Source: Chitinophaga horti (GTDB taxonomy: Bacteria > Bacteroidota > Bacteroidia > Chitinophagales > Chitinophagaceae). Taken from it: a stretch of DNA of 64,000 nucleotides. Below, in pieces: positions 17,012 to 26,341 of the stretch. The stretch's first letter is position 1. Each line of letters opens with the position of its first letter. A program made the position numbers and the translations under genes. The notes below the pieces were generated by a model, which was given only the letters and a program-made list of their open reading frames with translations, was not told the DNA's origin and made no database searches. The stretch lies in NCBI RefSeq assembly GCF_022867795.2, contig NZ_CP107006.1, positions 3,906,001-3,970,000 of the forward strand, read 5' to 3'.

Positions 17012-19366
17012 ATGGCAAAAAATCTGGTTATAGTAGAGTCCCCGGCGAAGGCTAAGACTATCGAAAAGATACTGGGTAAGGACTTCGAAGTTACCTCCTG
17101 CTTCGGTCACATTCGCGACCTGGAGAAGGATGATATGGGTATTGATATCAAAAATAATTTCAAACCCAAATACATCATCCCGGAGGAGAAGGAGAAAGTG
17201 GTAAAGGACCTGAAAAAGATGGCCAAAGACGCCGACGAGGTGTGGTTAGCAACGGATGAGGACCGTGAAGGGGAAGCTATTTCCTGGCACCTGGCCGAGG
17301 TGTTGGGCCTGGACCCGGACACGACCAAACGTATTGTGTTCCATGAAATTACCAAACCGGCCATCGAGAAAGCGGTGAACCAGCCCCGCCTGCTCGATAT
17401 GAACCTTGTAAACGCCCAGCAGGCCCGCCGTATCCTCGACAGGATCGTAGGTTTTGAACTGTCGCCGGTGCTTTGGAGAAAGATGAGCATGCGTAATTCG
17501 CTCTCCGCAGGCCGTGTACAATCCGTAGCCGTTCGACTGATCGTGGAGCGCGAAAGAGAGATCAACGCCTTCTCCACCACCAGCAGCTTTAAACTAGAAG
17601 CCTTCTTTAGTGCAAAAGATATTTCCGGCAAAAGCGTAACGTTTAAGGCCGAGGGTGCCCGTTATAAAACGGTGGAAGATGCGGAAAAGTTCCTGGAATC
17701 ATGCGTTGGCGCAGGTTACTCCGTGAAAGACATCCAGGTAAAACCAGGTAAAAAATCGCCGGCCGCACCATTCACTACTTCTACCCTTCAACAGGAAGCC
17801 AGCCGTAAACTGGGCTACAGCGTATCTAAAACAATGCTGCTCGCCCAAAAGCTGTACGAAAGCGGTAAGATCTCCTATATGAGGACCGACTCCGTAAACC
17901 TGTCTGAAACCGCGATGGCCGACATCAGCAAAGAGATCAACGGCCAGTACGGCGAAAAATACTACCAGGCACGTAAGTATAAGAATAAAAACGAAAGCGC
18001 ACAGGAAGCGCACGAAGCCATCCGTCCCACCTACATGGAAAACCATACAGTGGATGACAGCGATACGCGCCGCCTGTATGAGCTGATCTGGAAGCGTACC
18101 ATCGCCAGCCAGATGAGCGACGCCGAACTGGAAAAAACAATCGCCAAGATCGATATCAGCACCAATCATGAAGAGCTGACTGCCAGCGGTGAGGTGTTGA
18201 AGTTCGATGGCTTCCTCAAAGTGTACCGCGAAGACCGCGATGACGAGGACCTGCACGAAGAAGAGGAACAGGAAGGCGTGCTGCCTCCACTGGCCGTAAA
18301 ACAGGTGCTGGACCTGCGCGAAATGAAGGCGACCGAAAGGTTTACACGCCCTTCACCACGCTACACGGAGGCCAGTCTCGTAAAGAAACTCGAGGAGCTC
18401 GGCATCGGCCGCCCATCCACCTACGCGCCCACTATCACTACGATCCAGAAGCGTTCGTACGTAGAGAAGCGCGACAAGGAAGGTGTTAAAAGAGAGTTTC
18501 GTATCTTAATATTGAAGTCGGACAAGATCGAAAAGACGAGCGACGCCGAAAACACCGGCGCCGAAAAAGCAAAACTCTTCCCGACCGATCTTGGCATGAT
18601 AGTTACTGACTTCTTAAACCAGTATTTCGATTCCGTAATGGACTATGGCTTTACCGCCAAAATCGAAGGCGAGTTTGACGACATCGCAAATGGTAAGAAG
18701 GTCTGGAACAAAATGCTGAACGAGTTCTATAATCCTTTCCATAAAGACGTGGAAAACACGCTCGAAAAAGCGGAAAGGGTGAAAGGAGAACGTCAGTTAG
18801 GTACCGATGCGGAATCCGGTAAACCGATCGTGGCACGCATGGGCCGCTTTGGACCAATGATCCAGATCGGTAGCGTGGAAGATGAAGAGAAGCCACGCTT
18901 TGCGAAGCTGAAAAACACCCAGAGCATCGAAACCATTACCATGGAAGAAGCCATGGAGCTGTTTAAACTGCCACGCAACCTGGGCGTTTTCGAAGGCGAA
19001 GATGTAGTCGTAAATATCGGACGCTTCGGCCCCTACGCCTCTCACGCCAAACAGTTCTACTCCCTTAAAAAGGAAATGGACCCTTACACCGTGGAGCTGG
19101 AAGAAGTAGCCCCGCTGATCGTAGAGAAACGCACCGCTAAGTCTGAACGTACCATCAAAGTATTCGAAAAAGAAAAGATACAAATCCTGAAAGGCCCTTA
19201 CGGACCGTATATTAAACAGGGATTGAGGAACTTCAAGATACCGAAAGAAAGGATCGACGCCGCTGCAGACATCACCCTGGAAGAAGCCAAAGCCATTATC
19301 GAAGATGTAAAGGCCAATCCACCCAAAAAGAAAGCTGCGGCAGGCAGGAAGAAGAAATCGGAATAA
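17012..19366 (+). CDS. topA: DNA topoisomerase I (type IA)
   Basis: 784 residues. The N-terminal TOPRIM domain (residues 1-115) shows VIVESPAKAKTIEKILG with the catalytic glutamate and WLATDEDREGEAISWHL with the D-x-D-x-E metal site. The active-site tyrosine is Y289 in SYMRTDSVNLS, and GIGRPSTYAPTI follows. In place of C-terminal zinc fingers there are three topoisomerase C-terminal repeats marked by GRFGPMIQIG, GRFGPYASHA and GPYGPYIKQG, then a Lys/Ala-rich tail. The enzyme relaxes negative supercoils. It is followed 35 bases later by the SirB1-like gene on the same strand, probably co-transcribed. Confidence 0.97.
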   Translation: MAKNLVIVESPAKAKTIEKILGKDFEVTSCFGHIRDLEKDDMGIDIKNNFKPKYIIPEEKEKVVKDLKKMAKDADEVWLATDEDREGEAISWHLAEVLGLDPDTTKRIVFHEITKPAIEKAVNQPRLLDMNLVNAQQARRILDRIVGFELSPVLWRKMSMRNSLSAGRVQSVAVRLIVEREREINAFSTTSSFKLEAFFSAKDISGKSVTFKAEGARYKTVEDAEKFLESCVGAGYSVKDIQVKPGKKSPAAPFTTSTLQQEASRKLGYSVSKTMLLAQKLYESGKISYMRTDSVNLSETAMADISKEINGQYGEKYYQARKYKNKNESAQEAHEAIRPTYMENHTVDDSDTRRLYELIWKRTIASQMSDAELEKTIAKIDISTNHEELTASGEVLKFDGFLKVYREDRDDEDLHEEEEQEGVLPPLAVKQVLDLREMKATERFTRPSPRYTEASLVKKLEELGIGRPSTYAPTITTIQKRSYVEKRDKEGVKREFRILILKSDKIEKTSDAENTGAEKAKLFPTDLGMIVTDFLNQYFDSVMDYGFTAKIEGEFDDIANGKKVWNKMLNEFYNPFHKDVENTLEKAERVKGERQLGTDAESGKPIVARMGRFGPMIQIGSVEDEEKPRFAKLKNTQSIETITMEEAMELFKLPRNLGVFEGEDVVVNIGRFGPYASHAKQFYSLKKEMDPYTVELEEVAPLIVEKRTAKSERTIKVFEKEKIQILKGPYGPYIKQGLRNFKIPKERIDAAADITLEEAKAIIEDVKANPPKKKAAAGRKKKSE

Positions 19367-19401
19367 TTGATAGCTGCCAAACCCATATCAACGACGAACG
19401 C

Positions 19402-20271
19402 ATGCGTGAAACGAAAGAAATAAACGCCTTGTTCCACCTGCTGGACGATCCCGACCAGGAGGTGTATGATACAGTGGCCAGCAAGATACTGCTGTTCGGA
19501 AAGGAGATCATCCCTAACCTGGAACACCTTTGGGAAACTACCCTCGACGAAGGCATCCAGGAAAGGATAGAAATGCTGATCCACCGCGTTCATTATATGG
19601 ACCTGCAGGAAGCACTCACCGACTGGTCTAACAGCGAAACGCCCGACCTGATGAAAGGTGCGATATTAGCCGCCCGTTACCAGTTCCCGGACCTGAGCCC
19701 TGCACCTATCGTGGCAGAAATCGAACGTATCAAAAGGAACATCTGGCTCGAACTTAATAACTACCTCACCCCGCTGGAGCAGATCAATGTGTTGAACAGC
19801 ATGATCTATAACTACTTCGGGCTTAAAGGCGAGGAAATATCTTACCAGCGTAAGAACCAGTTCTTTATTAACCAGGTGATCGAAGGCAAAAAGGGTAATC
19901 CCGTTACGAACGGTATTATCTATCAAAGCCTTTGCGCCATGCTGGACCTGCCGGTATATGCGGTTAATATTCCCAGGCAGTTTATCCTGGCGTATTACGA
20001 CAGCTTCTACGACTTCTCCGGCCCTGAGAACGACGACTTCCGCATCTTGTTCTTCATCGATCCCATACAGGGGCAGATCTATACACAACAAGACGTGGAA
20101 ACGTACTTCCGCCGCGTAGCTGTTCAACCACTGCCCTCCTATTACAGGCCGCAGTCGAACAAACGTATCATCCAGTTTTTGCTGGAGGAGCTTGGCAAGT
20201 GTTTTCAGAACGATAAAGACCAGTATCGCCACGACGAACTCCTGAACCTGGCGCAAATCGTACAGCCTTAA
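19402..20271 (+). CDS. SirB1-like transglutaminase-like domain protein
   Basis: 289 residues. The first 90 residues are HEAT-like helices (KEINALFHLLDDPDQEVYDTV). The middle carries LTPLEQINVLNSMIYNYFG, FFINQVIEGKKGNPVTNGIIYQSLC with a candidate cysteine, and LPVYAVNIPRQFILAYYD, the pattern of the transglutaminase-like SirB1 domain. The normal Cys-His-Asp triad is not obviously complete: NG at the position usually occupied by a small residue before the cysteine region is unclear, so catalytic activity is uncertain. Such proteins occur widely and have no settled role. Located directly after topA and before a strong terminator. Confidence 0.7.
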   Translation: MRETKEINALFHLLDDPDQEVYDTVASKILLFGKEIIPNLEHLWETTLDEGIQERIEMLIHRVHYMDLQEALTDWSNSETPDLMKGAILAARYQFPDLSPAPIVAEIERIKRNIWLELNNYLTPLEQINVLNSMIYNYFGLKGEEISYQRKNQFFINQVIEGKKGNPVTNGIIYQSLCAMLDLPVYAVNIPRQFILAYYDSFYDFSGPENDDFRILFFIDPIQGQIYTQQDVETYFRRVAVQPLPSYYRPQSNKRIIQFLLEELGKCFQNDKDQYRHDELLNLAQIVQP

Positions 20272-20291
20272 AAACAGCCTTATCTGCATAA

Positions 20292-20328
20292 AAAAGAGGG
20301 AACATGTTCGCTACATGTTCCCTCTTTT
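20292..20328. terminator. Bidirectional terminator between SirB1-like gene and M48 gene
   Basis: A 16-bp perfect stem (20292-20307 with 20313-20328) has a 5-base loop and A/T tracts at both ends. Confidence 0.85.
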
Positions 20329-20394
20329 AATTTTGTGACCAGCTTCGGGTATTTTCCCCAGCCGCCGTTGTGTCACTCACTTCAACCGCATCAC

Positions 20395-21198
20395 TTAACT
20401 CTGCGGCTTATAATATTTCATCGCCTCTGGTAACAGGCGTTTAATTTCCGAAATACGTCTGTCATCGCTCGGGTGCGTGCTCAGGATCTCTGGTGGCTTG
20501 TTACCGCCTGATGCTGCGGCCATACGCTGCCAGAAGCCTACGGCTTCATTAGGGTTGTAACCTGCCAGCGCCATGAAAATCAGGCCTAAACCATCCGCTT
20601 CCAGCTCGTTCTGGCGGGAATAAGCATTAAGCCCTAACGGACCACCAATGTTGAATGCCTGTAAAAAGATGTTCTGCGCCTGTACGTTTTTGCTCAGCGC
20701 AACGGAACCAGCTACCTGGATGCCTTGTGCTACCATGCCCTGGCTCATACGTTCGTTACCGTGGCGGGCAATCGCATGCGCGATCTCATGGCCCATAACA
20801 CATGCCAGTGCCGTTTCATTTTTGGTAACAGGCAACAGGCCTGTATACACTACTACTTTACCACCCGGCATACACCATGCATTCACCTGGTCGTCCTGCA
20901 CGAGGTTGAACTCCCATTTGTAACCTGCTACTTCGTTACCCTGACCATTCTGGGTGAGGTACGTAGTAACTGCGGCGGCTATACGTTTGCCTACGCGTTG
21001 TACCATTTCAGCGTCTTTGCTAACAGACGTTGCAACGGTTTTGTTCTGGGAAAGAAAGGTTTGGTATTCAGTAAGTGCCATGCTTTGCATGGTGGCCTCC
21101 GGGATGAGGTTTAACTGCCTTCTGCCGGTGATGGGTACCCGGTTACATGCTGATAAAAGTCCTGCTCCCGCTATCAGTAACAGTGCTGCTTTTTTCAT
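20395..21198 (-). CDS. M48 family metallopeptidase, lipoprotein
   Basis: 267 residues from ATG 21198, which gives a lipobox (MKKAALLLIAGAGLLSAC). The zinc motif HEIAH (H137, E138, H141) lies in ALACVMGHEIAHAIARHG, and the third ligand is the glutamate in SRQNELEADGLGL. The spacing and the STHPSDDRRI motif match M48B/C (BepA/LoiP-like) proteases, which are periplasmic and take part in outer-membrane protein quality control. The upstream frame to 21282 lies across the promoter and plsY terminator and is rejected. Single gene. Confidence 0.88.
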   Translation of the reverse strand: MKKAALLLIAGAGLLSACNRVPITGRRQLNLIPEATMQSMALTEYQTFLSQNKTVATSVSKDAEMVQRVGKRIAAAVTTYLTQNGQGNEVAGYKWEFNLVQDDQVNAWCMPGGKVVVYTGLLPVTKNETALACVMGHEIAHAIARHGNERMSQGMVAQGIQVAGSVALSKNVQAQNIFLQAFNIGGPLGLNAYSRQNELEADGLGLIFMALAGYNPNEAVGFWQRMAAASGGNKPPEILSTHPSDDRRISEIKRLLPEAMKYYKPQS

Positions 21199-21229
21199 TG
21201 ATAATAGTTTATAGATCATAAGGTTCGTG

Positions 21230-21237
21230 CAAAAATA
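21230..21237 (-). promoter_or_regulatory. Promoter -7 element of the M48 peptidase gene
   Basis: Minus-strand TATTTTTG fits TAnnTTTG and lies 32 bases before the ATG at 21198, directly after the plsY terminator stem. Confidence 0.45.
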
Positions 21238-21269
21238 AATTAATCCAACACAGGTATGTTGGATTAATT
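21238..21269 (-). terminator. Terminator after plsY
   Basis: A 13-bp perfect stem (21257-21269 with 21238-21250) has a 6-base loop and is followed on the minus strand by a T-rich stretch. Confidence 0.7.
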
Positions 21270-21330
21270 CAATTCTTTTCAAAAGAGATGCACAATTTAT
21301 GCCAAACCTTTTGCCCGTATGTAAGTGAGA

Positions 21331-21990
21331 TTATTCTTCGTCGCGGCGGCGGCGTAAGCCCCTGCGGTTTTTGAACAGCGGTACTTTACTTTCCGTACCG
21401 GTGATCAGCCTGGCAATGTTCTTCTGGTGAGTAAGCACCACCATCAATGCCACAGCAATCGCAAATATGCGGTAGTATAATTCCTCTTCTTTAAAGATGA
21501 AAAGGATCAAAACAGGAAACGCAATGCTCGCAATGATGGAGCTAAGGGATACGTACCTGGTAAGAAACAGGATCAAAAGAAACACCGCTACACACAGCAA
21601 CGCCACCCAGGGCTGGATAGCCAGCACCATGCCAAACAGCGTTGCAATACCTTTACCACCACGGAAGCCTGCCCATATCGGGAAAACGTGACCTAATACC
21701 GCAGCCAGACCTAAACCGATCTGCAGGTTTACCAGTTGTGTAAGATTATCCGGGTTTTGATAGTAAGGAATCAGCAGGGAAAGTTTAATGGCGAGGATGC
21801 CTTTCAACATGTCAACGACCATTACAAAAGTACCGGCTTTAGGGCCAAGTACACGGAAAGTGTTGGTGGCGCCGGCATTACCGCTTCCGTGTTCACGGAT
21901 GTCGATACCGAAAACTCCCTTACTTACCCAAACGGCAGTAGCGATGGAGCCTATGAGGTAGGCACATATTAAAAGCAATAATTCTGTCAT
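21331..21990 (-). CDS. plsY: Acyl-phosphate:glycerol-3-phosphate acyltransferase
   Basis: 219 residues from ATG 21990. It is a small polytopic membrane protein with five transmembrane segments and the three PlsY motifs: LIGSIATAVWVSKGVFG with DIREHGSGNAGATNTFR, then GHVFPIWAGFRGGKGIAT, and a C-terminal VLTHQKNIARLITGTE. The enzyme transfers acyl groups from acyl-phosphate to glycerol-3-phosphate, the first step of phospholipid synthesis. The basic C-terminal tail (KNRRGLRRRRDEE) is usual. Single gene; prmA lies upstream on the same strand but 118 AT-rich bases away. Confidence 0.95.
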   Translation of the reverse strand: MTELLLLICAYLIGSIATAVWVSKGVFGIDIREHGSGNAGATNTFRVLGPKAGTFVMVVDMLKGILAIKLSLLIPYYQNPDNLTQLVNLQIGLGLAAVLGHVFPIWAGFRGGKGIATLFGMVLAIQPWVALLCVAVFLLILFLTRYVSLSSIIASIAFPVLILFIFKEEELYYRIFAIAVALMVVLTHQKNIARLITGTESKVPLFKNRRGLRRRRDEE

Positions 21991-22108
21991 CAACAATAAG
22001 TTAGAGTGCTAAGATAGTAAATTACTTGTTAAAAAGAAGTGAAAAGTAAAGAATTTTTTAATATAATCAATAATCAATCAAGACATTAAACATATCAAAT
22101 AATCAATA

Positions 22109-22933
22109 TCAATTATTTTTCACTTTAAATTGCATAGCTAACCAGTTCTCTATCTGTGCTTTACGCTCAAATTCAAACCCATTATCCAGTGCTGATTTTG
22201 TAATAACCGCCTCGTCTTCCGTTAAAAATCCGCTCAATAATAAAATGCCATCCTGTGGTAATAACCGCCGCATATCCTGCATAAAGCGCAGTAATATGTT
22301 ACGATTGATATTCGCCAGTACAATGTCGTAGGGGCCATTAATCGCCTCCAGGCTGTCGGCCTGCCAAACGGCTACTTTAGTACTTTCATTAGCTGCTACG
22401 TTCTCGATAGAGTTGTTCACCGCCCATTCATCTATGTCTATTGCATCTGCTTTTACAGCTCCCAATTTCTCTGCCAGTATCGCCAGTATGCCCGTGCCCG
22501 TTCCAAAGTCGAAGACAATTTTACCTTGAAAATCAATATCTTGCATCAACTTGATCATCGAATAGGTGGTGGCGTGGTGGCCCGTACCAAACGACATCTT
22601 AGGTGTAATAACGATCTCATGCTGAACGCTTTGCCCCATCGGTGCGTGAAAATCCGCACGGATGCCGCAAAAACCTTCCACCTGTACGGGTTCGAAATTA
22701 CTCTCCCATACGGCGTTCCAGTTGGTGTTGGCGATCGATTCTTTCGTGTATTTCAGTAAGTGTGGTGCCAGTACGGCATTTAATGCCTGCTCATCGAACA
22801 GTCCTTCCGGTATATAAGCTACCAGTTGCTCGTGCGTTTCCTCGAACCCTTCATATTCTGCATCTGCCAATTGTGCGATCAAAATGTCCTTCAGCTCGTC
22901 CGGCAAGGATATGGTTATTGCAATGTGCGACAT
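22109..22933 (-). CDS. prmA: Ribosomal protein L11 methyltransferase
   Basis: 274 residues. The N-terminal L11-recognition part contains LVAYIPEG, NWNAVWESNFEPVQV. The methyltransferase half has MSFGTGHHATT, then DFGTGTGILAILAEKLGA (SAM site I), AIDIDEWAVNN and YDIVLANINRN with the N-x-N motif, all characteristic of PrmA. It trimethylates lysines and the N-terminus of L11 in the cytoplasm. A TAnnTTTG element only about nine bases upstream of the ATG suggests a nearly leaderless transcript. Confidence 0.93.
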   Translation of the reverse strand: MSHIAITISLPDELKDILIAQLADAEYEGFEETHEQLVAYIPEGLFDEQALNAVLAPHLLKYTKESIANTNWNAVWESNFEPVQVEGFCGIRADFHAPMGQSVQHEIVITPKMSFGTGHHATTYSMIKLMQDIDFQGKIVFDFGTGTGILAILAEKLGAVKADAIDIDEWAVNNSIENVAANESTKVAVWQADSLEAINGPYDIVLANINRNILLRFMQDMRRLLPQDGILLLSGFLTEDEAVITKSALDNGFEFERKAQIENWLAMQFKVKNN

Positions 22934-22941
22934 AATTCATG

Positions 22942-22949
22942 CAAATATA
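22942..22949 (-). promoter_or_regulatory. Promoter -7 element of prmA
   Basis: Minus-strand TATATTTG fits TAnnTTTG. With the usual distance to the start site the transcript would begin at or just before the ATG at 22933. The -33 region has only a weak match. Confidence 0.4.
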
Positions 22950-23083
22950 ACACTTTATATAAAGCTATCAAGTATGTGAAGTTTATTCATATGTTTAACG
23001 AGTTGTAAAGAGCTCTTTATCAATACTAAATTAACCTCGAAATTTTACTTACCGGAAAACTCACACATATAAATACATATGAT

Positions 23084-23091
23084 TATATTTG
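23084..23091 (+). promoter_or_regulatory. Promoter -7 element for the gene at 23116
   Basis: TATATTTG fits TAnnTTTG, 25 bases before the ATG. Confidence 0.5.
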
Positions 23092-23115
23092 AATCTGTAA
23101 AAATAACCTTATCCT

Positions 23116-23685
23116 ATGAAAAAGCTCATGACGCTCTGCCTGGGCATTTTATGCTATTCCGGCTTATCCGCGCAACGCGTGATCAAGATCGAGCCGCAGG
23201 AATCGGCCGATACCCTTACGTACGTTACCCGCAACGCGGTACTTACCATTCTCAAAGAAGATGTGGACTTCTACCTGAAAACGCTGGACTCCGTACTAAA
23301 GGAGCGCAAGTTTCAGCATACCGCATACCGCAATATTCAGTTCAATCCCCTGAAGCCGGAGGAGGTGCGTACGCATTACAACCTTGTCAGCAAGTTCTGG
23401 AACACCTCCCGTGGCAACCAGCTTAATTATAATGTGGATCGTTTCTCGTTATTCTGGAGTGAAGACGATGGCATCCTTCTCCCCTACCTGGATGAAATGC
23501 TGCCCGACCTGCTCGAGTACGGCCGGGTGAAGGTAACGGAGAAAGGCAAGCTGCCTGTCGCCAACTACCAGGTGTTTTATGAAGATATTGAGGGGCAAAC
23601 CTTCCGGGTGTTCAAACTGGCGAATGGTAAGATCATCTGGCGGGAGAGCGAATACTTCCTGGAGCATTTCGCGGGCAAACGATGA
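23116..23685 (+). CDS. Exported protein of unknown function
   Basis: 189 residues with a signal peptide (MKKLMTLCLGILCYSGLSAQ). The mature part is mixed alpha/beta with no motif I recognise; visible stretches include VTRNAVLTILKEDVDFYLKT, aromatic/charged segments and a C-terminal YQVFYEDIEGQTFRVFKLANG. It has its own promoter and is followed by a 37-codon hydrophobic frame and a terminator. I do not assign a function; it looks like a genuine gene because of the promoter, the signal peptide and ordinary codon use. Confidence 0.6.
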   Translation: MKKLMTLCLGILCYSGLSAQRVIKIEPQESADTLTYVTRNAVLTILKEDVDFYLKTLDSVLKERKFQHTAYRNIQFNPLKPEEVRTHYNLVSKFWNTSRGNQLNYNVDRFSLFWSEDDGILLPYLDEMLPDLLEYGRVKVTEKGKLPVANYQVFYEDIEGQTFRVFKLANGKIIWRESEYFLEHFAGKR

Positions 23686-23725
23686 TGAAATTCAACTAAC
23701 TTACAGCAGATCAAAACATGAACTT

Positions 23726-23839
23726 ATGAGCATGATCATCATTGCTTTGGCGACCGTTCTTGGGCCCGTAATACCTGGTGCGAGTGTTTTTGTGATACCG
23801 GTGGGCTACCTGCTGTTTGGGATCAATCCAGGGTACTAG
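23726..23839 (+). CDS. Possible 37-residue membrane microprotein
   Basis: ATG 23726 opens 37 codons ending with TAG. The peptide is almost wholly hydrophobic with a proline/glycine pattern (ATVLGPVIPGASVFVIPVGY then LLFGINPGY), suitable for one membrane span. It lies 40 bases after the preceding gene and directly before a terminator, so it may be the second gene of that transcript. Weak points are the short length and lack of any recognised family. Confidence 0.35.
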   Translation: MSMIIIALATVLGPVIPGASVFVIPVGYLLFGINPGY

Positions 23840-23862
23840 TTGCCATAGTATAATTTAGATTA

Positions 23863-23897
23863 AGGGAGGGGCTGGCTTTTGCCGGTCCTTCTTTTTT
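23863..23897 (+). terminator. Terminator after the 23116 transcript
   Basis: A G-C rich stem with several wobble pairs (GGGGCTGGC with GCCGGTCCT), a 4-base T loop and a run of six T residues. Confidence 0.6.
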
Positions 23898-23915
23898 GGC
23901 ACCTCCTCCAAATAC

Positions 23916-23945
23916 AAAAGGGCCAGCTTTGCAGCCGGCCCTTTT
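23916..23945 (-). terminator. Terminator after pnp
   Basis: A 13-bp stem with one mismatch (23933-23945 with 23916-23928), a 4-base loop and a T tract on the minus strand. Confidence 0.75.
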
Positions 23946-23968
23946 GCTATTTTTGGATAACGTTATGA

Positions 23969-26305
23969 CTATTCCTGGTCGTCGAATTTCATCGGCTGAC
24001 CTTCCTGGCCATTGCGAGGTCCGCGATCGCCACCACGATCACCGCCGCGGTCGTCTCTTCTCGGGCCACGATCATCTCTTCTCGGGCCGCGATCACCACG
24101 GTCGTCTCTCCTTGGGCCACGGTCGCCGCGGTCGCCACGATCACCGCGTTCGCCACGGTCTTCGCGCTCTTCGCGTTCAACATAACCTTCTGGTTTCGGC
24201 ATCAGCACTCTGCGGCTCAGTTTGAACTTGCCTGTTTTAGGATCGGTGCCGGTGAGTTTCACCTTCACTTTTTCACCTTCAGACAGTACACCTTCCATTG
24301 TTTCGAGGCGTTTCCAGGAAACTTCGGAGATGTGCAGCAAGCCTTGTTTGCCAGGCAGGAACTCTACGAACGCACCGTAAGGCATGATAGACTTAACAGT
24401 AGATTCGTATACTTCACCCACTTCAGGAACGGCAACGATGCCTTTGATCCAGGTGAGGGCTTTATCGAGATTTTCTTTCTGCGTAGAGAAGATGCTTACT
24501 TCACCTTTTTCACCCACTTCTTCGATGTTGATAGTGGTACCGGTTTCGCGCTGGATCTCCTGGATCACTTTACCACCGGGTCCGATAACGGCGCCGATGT
24601 ACTCGCGATCGATGATCAGTTTCTCCATGCGTGGAGCCTGTGGTTTAGGTTCAGGACGGAAAGCAGGTTGTGCTTCGTACATGGCATCGAGGATGTGCAG
24701 ACGACCTTTACGGGCCTGCTCCAGCGCCGAGCGCATCACGTCCATGCTAAGGCCATCTACTTTAATATCCATCTGGATACCGCAGATACCGTCGCGTGTA
24801 CCGGTCACTTTAAAGTCCATGTCACCCAGGTGATCTTCATCACCAAGGATGTCGGTCAGTACTGCCCATGCACCGTCGGTAGAACGGGAGATGAGGCCCA
24901 TTGCCACACCGGATACGTGTTTTGGTAAAGGAACACCTGCGTCCATCAGTGCCAGTGAACCGGCACATACGGTAGCCATAGAAGACGAACCGTTAGACTC
25001 GAGGATGTCGGATACCACCCTTACAGTATAAGCATAGTCAGCGCCTGGCATCATGATCCGGAGGGAACGCATCGCCAGGTTACCGTGACCTACCTCGCGA
25101 CGGCCAGGGCCACGCATTGGTTTCACTTCACCGGTAGAGAATGGAGGGAAGTTATAGTGCAGGATGAACTTCACATAGTTAGATGTAGCGGCGCTTTCGA
25201 TCAGCAGCTCGTCTTCAGGCGTACCCAAAGTAACGGTGGTGAGGGATTGCGTTTCGCCACGGGTAAACAGCGCGGAACCGTGCGGGCTGGGAAGGTAATC
25301 AGTTTCCATGGCCAGTGGGCGCACCTGGTCAAGGGCACGGCCATCGAGGCGTACTTTCTGGTCCAGGATCATGTTACGGATTACTTCCTTCTCGAGGTCG
25401 TGCAGGTATTTACCTACCAGTGGTTTGTCTTCGTCAGGCAGTTCTTCGCCCAGGAATTCCACCAGTTCTTTGCCGATAGCGGAGAATGCATCGCTGCGTT
25501 CGTGTTTGCTGAGGGCGGATTTGGCAACGGTGAGGATTTTATCTTTCGCAAAACCAGTGATCTTAGCGTTCAGTTCCTCGTTGCTATATGGTTTGGTGTA
25601 TTCGCGTTTAGGGCCGGCGTTGATAAGAGCGCGCAGCTCTTCCTGTGCTTTCACCTGTACACGGATAGCGGCGTGAGCAGCTTCAATAGCGCCGATCATA
25701 TCTTCTTCGCTACATTCCTTGCTTTCGCCTTCCACCATCATGATATTCTTTTCGGTGGCGCCAATGATGAAGTCCATATCGGCACGAGCGAGATCAGTAC
25801 GGTTAGGGTTGATTACATATTGACCGTCGATGCGTGCTACCCTTACTTCGGAAATGATTTCCTGGATGGGCACGTCAGAAACGGCAAGTGCAGCAGATGC
25901 AGCCAGACAGGCCAGTGCATCAGGCATTACTTCATTATCAGAAGATACGAGGGTTACCAGTACCTGCACTTCGCAGAGATAATCGTCGGGGAACAGGGGG
26001 CGCAGTGCGCGGTCGATCAAACGGGAGATCAGTACTTCATAATCGGAAAGGCGGCCTTCGCGTTTAAAGAATGAGCCAGGAATACGGCCCGCGGAGGCAA
26101 ACTTCTCATTATAGTCCACTGTCAGGGGAAAGAATGATTGGCCGGGCTTAGGCTCTTTGGAAGCCACCACCGTCGCCAGCAGAATTGCATTCCCGAGGCG
26201 AACCGTTACCGCACCATCGGCTTGACGGGCCAGTTTGCCCGTTTCAATGGTCACAATACGACCATCACCTATGTCAAATTTAACCGAAGTAGGTGTGAGA
26301 TTCAT
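23969..26305 (-). CDS. pnp: Polyribonucleotide nucleotidyltransferase with Arg-Gly-Asp-rich tail
   Basis: 778 residues. It holds two RNase PH-like domains (the second with GSALFTRGETQSLTTVTLG and the catalytic DILGDEDHLGDMDFKV region), a KH domain (IGAVIGPGGKVIQEIQ, about 565-620) and an S1 domain (about 632-700). Residues 710-778 form a low-complexity tail of about ten RG/RD repeats ending in FDDQE. PNPase degrades mRNA from the 3' end by phosphorolysis. Next upstream is rpsO, the usual partner of pnp, 86 bases away and separated by a terminator hairpin. No deletion of a key residue seen. Confidence 0.96.
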   Translation of the reverse strand: MNLTPTSVKFDIGDGRIVTIETGKLARQADGAVTVRLGNAILLATVVASKEPKPGQSFFPLTVDYNEKFASAGRIPGSFFKREGRLSDYEVLISRLIDRALRPLFPDDYLCEVQVLVTLVSSDNEVMPDALACLAASAALAVSDVPIQEIISEVRVARIDGQYVINPNRTDLARADMDFIIGATEKNIMMVEGESKECSEEDMIGAIEAAHAAIRVQVKAQEELRALINAGPKREYTKPYSNEELNAKITGFAKDKILTVAKSALSKHERSDAFSAIGKELVEFLGEELPDEDKPLVGKYLHDLEKEVIRNMILDQKVRLDGRALDQVRPLAMETDYLPSPHGSALFTRGETQSLTTVTLGTPEDELLIESAATSNYVKFILHYNFPPFSTGEVKPMRGPGRREVGHGNLAMRSLRIMMPGADYAYTVRVVSDILESNGSSSMATVCAGSLALMDAGVPLPKHVSGVAMGLISRSTDGAWAVLTDILGDEDHLGDMDFKVTGTRDGICGIQMDIKVDGLSMDVMRSALEQARKGRLHILDAMYEAQPAFRPEPKPQAPRMEKLIIDREYIGAVIGPGGKVIQEIQRETGTTINIEEVGEKGEVSIFSTQKENLDKALTWIKGIVAVPEVGEVYESTVKSIMPYGAFVEFLPGKQGLLHISEVSWKRLETMEGVLSEGEKVKVKLTGTDPKTGKFKLSRRVLMPKPEGYVEREEREDRGERGDRGDRGDRGPRRDDRGDRGPRRDDRGPRRDDRGGDRGGDRGPRNGQEGQPMKFDDQE

Positions 26306-26341
26306 AAAAGAAGAGAGTTAAAAGGTACACATACAAAAAAA

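Noticed and set aside
25085-26074. Plus-strand frame of 329 codons
   Set aside because: Antisense to pnp; no family motif and no promoter.
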